Below are positions 1-7,200 of a DNA stretch of 45,554 bases, one piece after another (the stretch's first letter is position 1; every line of letters starts with the position of its first letter). This DNA comes from Verrucomicrobiota bacterium (lineage in GTDB: Bacteria; Verrucomicrobiota; Verrucomicrobiia; Chthoniobacterales; Terrimicrobiaceae). Both the position numbers and the translations under genes were made by a program. The stretch covers positions 1-45,554 of the forward strand of contig VFJO01000027.1 in assembly GCA_009886045.1 (NCBI GenBank), in the 5' to 3' direction. Below the pieces are notes generated by a model, which saw only the letters and a program-made list of their open reading frames with translations, did not search any database and had not been told where the DNA came from.

Positions 1-33
1 AACGCGCTCGGCATGCAACCGCATTGACGCATT

Positions 34-67
34 GGGAGGGATTCCTATGTTGGTCGCTTGTCAATGA
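34..67 (+). promoter_or_regulatory. Shine-Dalgarno plus six-codon leader ORF
   Basis: A good ribosome-binding site (GGGAGG, 34-39) sits 7 bases before an ATG at 47 that opens a six-codon reading frame ending in TGA at 65-67. That TGA overlaps the ATG at 64-66 of the O-antigen ligase-like gene as ATGA. Seen directly: spacing and overlap. Inference: ribosomes may load at 34-39, translate the mini-ORF and restart at 64 (translational coupling). The site could instead serve the larger gene poorly from a distance. Confidence 0.35.
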
Positions 68-1473
68 ATCGCTCAGTGTTCTCAGATATCCCCCTCACAG
101 CTGCGCGCTGGTTTTTTTTAATAAACCTTGTTCTAGTCGCTTGGTTGTATGGGGGCACGCGCGAATGGACTCGGACGACAGTCTCTTTTCTATTGATCGC
201 AAATACGTTTCTTTTTTTGGTTGGGTTGGCTGCGCGGCGCCGCTGGCCACGCCTACCCGGCACAGTCGCGCTAGGTGTTTTTGTGTTACTGATTCAATCG
301 TGGTTTCTCACGTGGAATTCCAAGTCGCGTTTTATCGAGTCGGCTCAGGTTTTTGTTCGTAATGAACAACAGCTTCCTGGTTGGCCAGGATTCATGGATG
401 CGGCACTTGCTCTACCTTCAGTGCTTCTGGCTACAGGAATTCTCGGCGCTTTTTGTATATCTTGTGATCTCGCGGCAAGCCGTGTCTGGCGGGACAGGGT
501 CTGGGTCACGATTGCAGCAACTGGCCTGAGTCTGGTCGTATTGGGTCTTGCTCAGAGGCTCACCAATGCCCCTTCGATTTTCTGGGATTTGGACTCCAAT
601 CTTGGAGAAACCTTTTTTTCCGTTTTTCGTTACCACGCGAATGCGGGAGCATTTATCAACCTTGTCCTACCATTGATGAGCGCTCTGGCAGCAAAGAACT
701 GGATGATTGCAGGGAATGAAAAAGCCAGAGTCTTTTGGACTCTGGCCACTTTGCTTACTGCTGCCGCTGGGTTCGTAAATGTCTCAAGAGCGGCTAATGT
801 GATCTGTGCGGTTTTGCTTATTGGGATGGCGATTTCATTGAGCCTGCTGGCAATGAAAACTTTTAAACGTTTTGGAAATCTTGCTGGATTTGGATTGGCC
901 CTCACTTTAACCACCCTCGTAGTGATCCTTGCGTTCTCTTTCGGGCTTGAAAAAACACAATCGCGATGGGAGCTCGGCTTTTGGAAAACAACGTTCCAAG
1001 AGGATGGAAGATACCAGACTTATCAAGTGATCGCATCAAGCGCTCTGCCAGAAGCCGGGCCTTTGGGGTTCGGACCTGGAACATTTGAAAAGATGTTTGA
1101 GATTCATCGTAACAAGTCGGGAAGTGCGGTCGCTGGGCGTTGGGACAAGGCTCACTCGGATGCGCTCCAAACTCCTATGGAATGGGGATGGCTGGGAGCG
1201 GGTGTTTGGTTCGTTCTTCTTTTTTGCGCAATAGTTCGAGCCGTTTCCTGCGCGACTCAAAAGAACTTGGGTGAAGGCCGGATTCTGGCCGCAGGTTGTG
1301 CATTTTGTCTTGTTGGGATTGTCGCGCACGCATTGGTGGACTTTCCCTTTCAAATCCCGTCCCTGGGATTGTATGCCATGACGATTGCAGGTTTGGCGTG
1401 GGGAATGAAGCCACGTGGAGCGAGGGATGGAAAAAATAAAATTCACGTCCGATCAGAAAGAGCTAAGGTATAG
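64..1473 (+). CDS. O-antigen ligase / polymerase-like membrane protein (Wzy_C type)
   Basis: Multi-pass inner-membrane protein of about 469 residues, predicted to polymerise or ligate lipid-linked glycan units on the periplasmic face. Many hydrophobic segments are evident (for example near residues 11-30, 55-75, 125-145, 230-290 and 375-395). The C-terminal half carries the features of the O-antigen ligase family: a large periplasmic loop with LGFGPGTFEKMF, then AHSDALQTPMEWG, the family's H-x-D...E-x-G region, and later AHALVDFPFQIPSLG. I prefer the ATG at 64 because it overlaps a leader stop as ATGA; a TTG at 58 is in frame. The next gene is a sugar transferase 32 bases downstream on the same strand, which supports a polysaccharide role. 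Polymerase and ligase functions cannot be separated from sequence alone. Confidence 0.85.
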   Translation: MNRSVFSDIPLTAARWFFLINLVLVAWLYGGTREWTRTTVSFLLIANTFLFLVGLAARRRWPRLPGTVALGVFVLLIQSWFLTWNSKSRFIESAQVFVRNEQQLPGWPGFMDAALALPSVLLATGILGAFCISCDLAASRVWRDRVWVTIAATGLSLVVLGLAQRLTNAPSIFWDLDSNLGETFFSVFRYHANAGAFINLVLPLMSALAAKNWMIAGNEKARVFWTLATLLTAAAGFVNVSRAANVICAVLLIGMAISLSLLAMKTFKRFGNLAGFGLALTLTTLVVILAFSFGLEKTQSRWELGFWKTTFQEDGRYQTYQVIASSALPEAGPLGFGPGTFEKMFEIHRNKSGSAVAGRWDKAHSDALQTPMEWGWLGAGVWFVLLFCAIVRAVSCATQKNLGEGRILAAGCAFCLVGIVAHALVDFPFQIPSLGLYAMTIAGLAWGMKPRGARDGKNKIHVRSERAKV

Positions 1474-1505
1474 CAGCAAAGCTTAGTTATGTTGCGACTT
1501 ACAAA

Positions 1506-2921
1506 ATGATCCGCGAACGACAAAGGGGTGCGGTTTCCATCCACGCGCTATTTCAGGCTGTGGCGGTGTTTGCTTGTTTTGCTGGTTGGTTTGCGATTGT
1601 CACGCTCTTCGGAGGCAAGGCGCTACTGGGCGGATTTACGGCATATAGTTTCTACGCTTTGATTGCGATCGCTTCGCTGCTGCTACGTGCGGCTTACTGC
1701 GCCAATGACGACGCAGCAAGGCTCTCGGGGTTATTCCCAGCAAGGTTGAATTTGGCAGCCCGGCAAACACTTTTTATTGGAATCGTGATGGCTGTCTTTC
1801 TTGTTGCGACGAAGGATAAGGAAATCTCTCGCGTCTTCCTCTTTTCTTGGCTGCCGATCCTCTATGTCACGCTTGCGGCCACGAACCTTGCGATGCCGCA
1901 TTTTGTGCTTCCCTTGGTTTTTTCAAAAAGCACTCGACAAAGCTTTTTGCTGGTGACGAGGGAGACTGAGTTACGAAAGGAGGAGCGCCTTACAGCTTGG
2001 TTGAAGCGCCAACAGCGAATGGGAATCACAGTCGTGGGTATAGCTGCGCCTGAGGGCTTCAAGACAGGCGAAATGCAGGCTAATGTCTTAGGGAGCCCAC
2101 ATGAAATTGAACGCATTTTTTATACTTACAAACCCGATGTTTTAATGTGGATGGAGCCTCCTGCAGACCATCGGGAATTGACGATTGCCCTTGAACTTGC
2201 AGAAAGCCAAGGCTCACGGCTCATTTTTTGGGACGACTTGGAGCATCGTTTCGGGGCACGCGCTTGGAGTGCAGAAATTGATGGTTTGAACTTTGTCCAC
2301 TTCAGAAGAGAGCCGCTGGAGAGTCCTTTAAACCGGGCCACCAAGCGTTTATTCGACATCATCATTGCATCGACCGCTCTATTTTTGGCTATGCCTTTGC
2401 TGTGCGTTCTTGTCTGGGGTCTGCATCGTTTGCAATCCCGCGGACCATTGTTTTTCAGGCAAAAGCGGACAGGCCTCGGAGGACAGCAGTTTGAGATTTT
2501 TAAATTTCGTACGATGCACACTGGATCGGAATCCGATTCTCGCCAAGCCAGTCACAATGACATCCGAATTTTTTCCGCTGGACGTTGGCTTCGGAAGACC
2601 TCACTTGATGAGGTTCCTCAATTTTTGAACGTGCTTCGCGGTGAGATGAGTGTCGTGGGGCCACGCCCGCATTTGCCTGAGCACAACAGCAACTGGGCGC
2701 GTCTCCTGAATGCGTATAATGTCCGAAGCATTGTGAAACCGGGCCTGACAGGCCTGGCGCAGGTTCGCGGCATGCGGGGGGAGGCCAAGAGCGACGAGGA
2801 CATCGTGCGACGGATCGAGTCGGATTTGGAATACATCGAAAATTATTCCCCGCTGGTGGATATTGTCATTGTGGCCCAAACCGCCTGGCAGGTTTTCTTT
2901 CCTCAAAAGACCGCATATTGA
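1506..2921 (+). CDS. Polyprenyl-phosphate sugar-1-phosphate transferase (exopolysaccharide initiating enzyme)
   Basis: Likely starts repeat-unit synthesis by moving a sugar-1-phosphate from a UDP-sugar to undecaprenyl phosphate at the inner membrane. At 471 residues it has the WbaP/WcaJ-like plan: several N-terminal membrane segments (about residues 15-130), a central CoA-binding-like soluble region (about 145-260), then the catalytic bacterial sugar transferase domain (about 275-471). Diagnostic motifs are KRLFDIIIAS with a re-entrant hydrophobic stretch, GPLFFRQKRTG, FEIFKFRTM, LRKTSLDEVPQFLNVLRGEMS, VVGPRP and KPGLTGLAQVRG. It ends 5 bases from the stop of the convergent WecG-like gene. 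It is the only sugar transferase of this type in the window, so it is a natural partner of the large EPS run on the other strand. Confidence 0.93.
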   Translation: MIRERQRGAVSIHALFQAVAVFACFAGWFAIVTLFGGKALLGGFTAYSFYALIAIASLLLRAAYCANDDAARLSGLFPARLNLAARQTLFIGIVMAVFLVATKDKEISRVFLFSWLPILYVTLAATNLAMPHFVLPLVFSKSTRQSFLLVTRETELRKEERLTAWLKRQQRMGITVVGIAAPEGFKTGEMQANVLGSPHEIERIFYTYKPDVLMWMEPPADHRELTIALELAESQGSRLIFWDDLEHRFGARAWSAEIDGLNFVHFRREPLESPLNRATKRLFDIIIASTALFLAMPLLCVLVWGLHRLQSRGPLFFRQKRTGLGGQQFEIFKFRTMHTGSESDSRQASHNDIRIFSAGRWLRKTSLDEVPQFLNVLRGEMSVVGPRPHLPEHNSNWARLLNAYNVRSIVKPGLTGLAQVRGMRGEAKSDEDIVRRIESDLEYIENYSPLVDIVIVAQTAWQVFFPQKTAY

Positions 2922-2926
2922 AATTC

Positions 2927-3685
2927 TCAGTGCCCGCGCAGTGGCGGAGCATTTTTTCCGTGGCGAAGGATCAGGCAGAAGAGTCGTGTCGCGCGAAGAT
3001 ATCGAGGAACGAAGCGGCGCGGATCCGAGAGGCACCGCAGCAACCATCCGATGCAAACGCGGTCGGCCCACATGGGAATGCGCACCTGCTCACCGCTCAG
3101 AAATCCGATTGCCGCACCAATGCAGCAAATGGCTGGGCTGTGCGAAAGATTATCCTTAAGCCAGTGGCCGAGCTTTTCCTGACTGCCGCTACCGGTGCAA
3201 ATGAAGATGAATAGAGGTCTCCTTGCCTCCAGCGCTGCAAGGAGAAGCTGGTCTGAGACCTCTCCAGTTTTTGAATAAATAGGAGCAACATAACAATCCT
3301 CTTCCCCTATCCCCAAGCCACGGGATGCGAGCCACTGAAGATTGAAATGCATGGCCGCTTGGGAGGGCATGACCCAGAATGAGTTGTGGTTTTTTTTCAA
3401 CTCCGGCAATTCCAAAACCGCTTCCAAAAAACCAAGGCCGGATGTGCGTGGCAAGCGCCCCAGGCCAAGGAGCCTCATGAGAAGGATCGCAAGCCCGCTA
3501 TCGGGCAGGTTCAAATCGGCGGCGAGCAGCGCATCGCGATAGTGGGGGTCGGTCTCCAGATCACACAAGCCAGGTCCGGAAGGGGCGAGGACAAGCCCCC
3601 CGTTGCGGGCGGACGCAACGGCCTCGGCAATGGAGACCTTTGCGAGATGCACACCGAGGAGGGATGTTTTTGCTACTTCATCCAC
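2927..3685 (-). CDS. WecG/TagA/CpsF family glycosyltransferase
   Basis: Predicted to add a second sugar (ManNAcA- or ManNAc-type in characterised relatives) to a lipid-linked first sugar on the cytoplasmic side. Family features: an N-terminal LLGVHLAKVSIAEAV, the LPDSGLAILLMRLLGLG stretch in place of the usual D-G-x-G region, a FWVMPSQ segment, a FICTGSGSQEKLG segment matching the family's G-x-P-x-Q-E region, and CCIGAAIGFLSGE near the C-terminus. I chose the GTG at 3685, giving 252 residues, because it matches the family's N-terminus and overlaps the upstream VanZ-like stop by 8 bases; the longer frame to 3784 only adds sequence inside VanZ. C-terminal positive helices (PRRFVPRYLRATR) suit membrane association. 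Confidence 0.82.
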   Translation of the reverse strand: MDEVAKTSLLGVHLAKVSIAEAVASARNGGLVLAPSGPGLCDLETDPHYRDALLAADLNLPDSGLAILLMRLLGLGRLPRTSGLGFLEAVLELPELKKNHNSFWVMPSQAAMHFNLQWLASRGLGIGEEDCYVAPIYSKTGEVSDQLLLAALEARRPLFIFICTGSGSQEKLGHWLKDNLSHSPAICCIGAAIGFLSGEQVRIPMWADRVCIGWLLRCLSDPRRFVPRYLRATRLFCLILRHGKNAPPLRGH

Positions 3686-4112
3686 GGCGAGAAAAAAGTG
3701 CTGCGAGAAGCAGGCCAAGAAAAAAACCCGCACTCGAACCGGCAAACGACCCTGTGATCGACCACGCGATATCGAGGGGATCAAAAAAACGGCCTGGGAG
3801 TTTCAGTTGAATAATCTCGAGCGCGAGCGAAAAAAGAGAAACCAGAAACATCGCGTAAAATGCCGCAGCGCCAGAAGCCGAGCGCGCACACAAAAAGAAA
3901 AAAAGCGTGGCGACGAAAGCCAGAGCCGCAAAAGCAGGAAAATTCCGAAAAGTCGGCTCGGCATCCGCCCAGCGCGCCACGAAACGCGGCAACCACGAGA
4001 GCGACTTCATATCCGGTGATGGCGCAAGGGCACAAGCCGCCGCCGCAAGCACTATCCCAGCAAGGCAGAAGCCAAGGACCAACATAAAAAATCGCCGATT
4101 TAAAAAATGCAT
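3678..4112 (-). CDS. VanZ-like small membrane protein
   Basis: A 144-residue protein with about four hydrophobic segments (near residues 9-28, 58-76, 82-98 and 118-138). The C-terminal pattern LEIIQLKLPGRFFDPLDIAWSIT followed by a Gly-rich helix is the signature of the VanZ-like family, in which an acidic residue and Q lie in one membrane helix and a DxxDxxxN/S motif starts the next. The molecular role is poorly known; VanZ relatives are repeatedly found in exopolysaccharide and exosortase-linked clusters. It is translationally coupled to the WecG-like gene (8-base overlap) and is transcribed away from the PEP-CTERM gene. Confidence 0.75.
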   Translation of the reverse strand: MHFLNRRFFMLVLGFCLAGIVLAAAACALAPSPDMKSLSWLPRFVARWADAEPTFRNFPAFAALAFVATLFFFLCARSASGAAAFYAMFLVSLFSLALEIIQLKLPGRFFDPLDIAWSITGSFAGSSAGFFLGLLLAALFSRRG

Positions 4113-4178
4113 TTCTGACGCTTGAAATCCCTAATGCATTCCACCCTTAAAAGCGCGATGAAAAATGAAATTCTGCTA

Positions 4179-4207
4179 TTGCGAATTATGTCACTTTGGT
4201 GTAATAT
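4179..4207 (+). promoter_or_regulatory. Candidate sigma-70-type promoter of the PEP-CTERM gene
   Basis: TTGCGA (4179-4184) and TAATAT (4202-4207) are separated by 17 bases. The box ends just two bases before the ATG at 4210, so a transcript starting at the usual distance would begin inside the first codons. Either this is not the active promoter, the mRNA is effectively leaderless with a different start, or translation begins at an in-frame GTG (for example 4246). No Shine-Dalgarno sequence is seen before 4210. Confidence 0.35.
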
Positions 4208-4209
4208 AA

Positions 4210-7200
4210 ATGAAAGTGTCTTTCCGATCCTCCAAATTCCAATCGGTGATTTTTTTTCTGTTTTTATTAGTGGGGACTTTTTTGTCCTTCGAGCGGGCTT
4301 TTTCCCAGTCCACATTTACCTGGAATGGAGGAAATGGTAGTTGGACGAGTCCTGGTAACTGGACGATCTCAGGAAATGCTACCGGCTATCCCGACGAACC
4401 GGGGGATATCGTCTCATTCACAAACAATTCCGTGACAACCTATGATGTGTCCACTCCAACGGCGGGAAATGGCACTGCAATCGTGGGATCGATTACTACG
4501 AACGGTTCAGGAACAGTTCGCTTAGGCAACTCCACGACATTTGCTGGCAGCATAACCCTGAATTCCACCAGCGGAGCGCCAATATTATCCGTGAATACTG
4601 GCCGCCTCGCGATTCTCACGGAACTCGTCGGATCGCAAGGATTTCGAAAAACCGGAAACGGAATATTAAATTTTAATACGAATACGTTGGACATGAACAA
4701 TCTGACGGGAGATGTGTCGATCGAGGACGGCACGGTCTGGTTCAACCAAGCCGGAAACTTTGGAAGCGGGAATTTATCTTTTTCGGGGTCGAATACAGTA
4801 TTCCAGTTGCGCGGAAATTTGACGACGACATTTGCTGCCAGCAAGACTCTTACGATTTCACCGGGGTCGAATGTAACTTTTTACAATCAGGCCACTCTTT
4901 CTGGGATGATTATTGATGGGGCTATCAAAGGATCGGGTAACCTGACATTCACGAATGGAAATTTTACGCTGAACGGAGCCAATACCCATTCCGGAGCCAC
5001 TACGCTCTCGGCGTCTGGTTCCACCGCGAGCGTGAACCTTTCCCTTGCTGCTGGCAGTTTTCTTTCGAGTGGCACACTATCTTTCACAAGCCTTGGCAAT
5101 GCCTCCATCAGCTTGGGAGGCAATTCCCAAGCGATCTCAAATCTTATCACCGAATCCAGCAATGCTGGTTCTGCCATGTCGATTTCCAACGGCTCACTCA
5201 CGATCTCTGGTGGCGGAGACATTTCCCTGGGGGGGCGAGGAGGCCTATTCACTTTAACATTGGCGAATTTAAGTGCCTTCACAGCAGGGAGCGCCTCTTC
5301 GAATCTCACCTTTCAATCGGGAACCACCGCAGGGACAACAACGAATACACTGATCCTCTCCACCAACGGAACGAACACGCTTGTTGGGCAAACTGTTCTT
5401 TTTGGAAGGACGAACGCTGGAGGCAATGCGACCGGTGCAGCCTACTCTGCGAATGTGAACCTCGGCACGACCAACACGATCCGCGCCGATGTTTTCAAGG
5501 TGGGATCAACAAATTCGACTGCCGCTCTTGCGTTCCAATCCGGGCTTTCCAATCCGAGCCTCGTTCTGCGCTCTGCGAACGGCACAGCAGCAGTTCGAGA
5601 ATGGACGATCGGCGAGGTGACCGCAGATACAGGCACGCGATCTGGGCAGGGAACCGTGGACTTGTTGGGCGGCACCCTCGACGCCTTGGTGGGCAATCTG
5701 ACCGTTGGACTCAATAACAACGCCTCCGTCACAAGCACCTCATGGCTCAAGATGTCCAGTGGCACTCTCACCGCCGATACGATCCGTCTGGCCAACAAAT
5801 CCGGATCCAGCACGATTGGGCTGAGTGGAGCCATCTATCAATCCGGAGGAAATGTGAGCACGCAAACATTGGAATTTGGCCAGTCTGGAACCGAAAACTC
5901 AACAATAACAGCACTCTATGAAATAAGCGGCGGGAGACTCGAGGCCGGCGTGATTCAAGCGGGTGGCGGGAACTTTACATCTTCATCAAATCGAACCCTC
6001 GCTATGAGCGGAAATGCGACACTCTCTAACATTTCAGGCTCGAATCTCACGATCACGGGTGCGTCAAGCGCAAGCGGAGGATTGATGAATCTCAGCATCA
6101 GTGGCAGCACCATTTTCCATGCCTCGAATGGGAATATCACTCTCGGTAGTGATTCTCTTTTATCGGGCACTGGAATGCTCACAAAAAACGGAACCGGCGA
6201 CCTCGTCCTCTCAGGAACAAGCAGCTTCACGGGAATCACGACCATCAATGGCGGTCGAATTGTTTTGGGGGCCGATCAAAATCTCGGCCCTCTTGCAGGA
6301 TTTGGAAGCCTATCCCTTGGGAGTTATACACTCACTTCCAATGCTTCCAGCAGCACAGATTTCTCGGGCGTCATCTCCGGGGCTGGCGGCCTCACAAAAA
6401 CAGGAGCCTTCACCTTGACCTTATCCGGAGAGAATACCTACACGGGGACGACGACGATTCAAAGTGGCACTCTCACTCTGGGGCAAATCCGCGCCCTGAA
6501 TGGAGGCGCCATAGCCATGGGTGGAGGCACCTTTAATCTTGGAAATACTACACAATCCGTCTCATCGTTCACCACAACCTCAGGTGGAAGCGGTGACTCG
6601 ATCGTCACGGGGGGAAGCCTTGTCATTAACAACTCCGCCACCAACACAATCATAGGACTCTCCAACGGGGCCAATATCACCTTTTCTGAATTAAGTGCGT
6701 TCACATTCAACGGAACTTCAGGCAACCTGACCCTACAAGCGGGATCAAATAGCAGCGCAAGCCCAAGCGGATTTATCTTTTCCACGAACGGAACAAATAC
6801 CATCACCGCAAGCCAGACTCTCTTCGGAGGAGCAGCAACAACATCCCAAAATTCTCTACGTGTTGCGCTTGGAAAAACGAATGCGATTTTTACCGATTCA
6901 TTGACCATTGGTTATTCGTATTCCGATGACACTGCGGCTTTAGCGATGATGAGCTTCCAAGCAGCCTCTTCCAATGCCACTCTCAAGTTGCGTTCATCGA
7001 ACGGGACAGGCGCCCTTCCTACTTGGATCATCGGTCACACTCTGGGAATCACCAAAGCTGGCAGCGGAATCGTTGATCTCAGCGGAGGAACATTGGATGC
7101 CGTAGTGAGTGATCTCATCATAGGCAGGCATAGTGCAACCGCCGCGATAGCAGACACCTCCTCACTAACGATGAGCGCAGGATCCCTGACTGTGGAGAGC

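Noticed and set aside
1-27. Open frame from the left edge to TGA at 25-27, eight codons
   Set aside because: Could be the end of an upstream gene, but eight residues give no evidence for one.
3686-3784. N-terminal extension of the WecG-like protein
   Set aside because: Entirely within the VanZ gene; the family N-terminus begins at the GTG at 3685.
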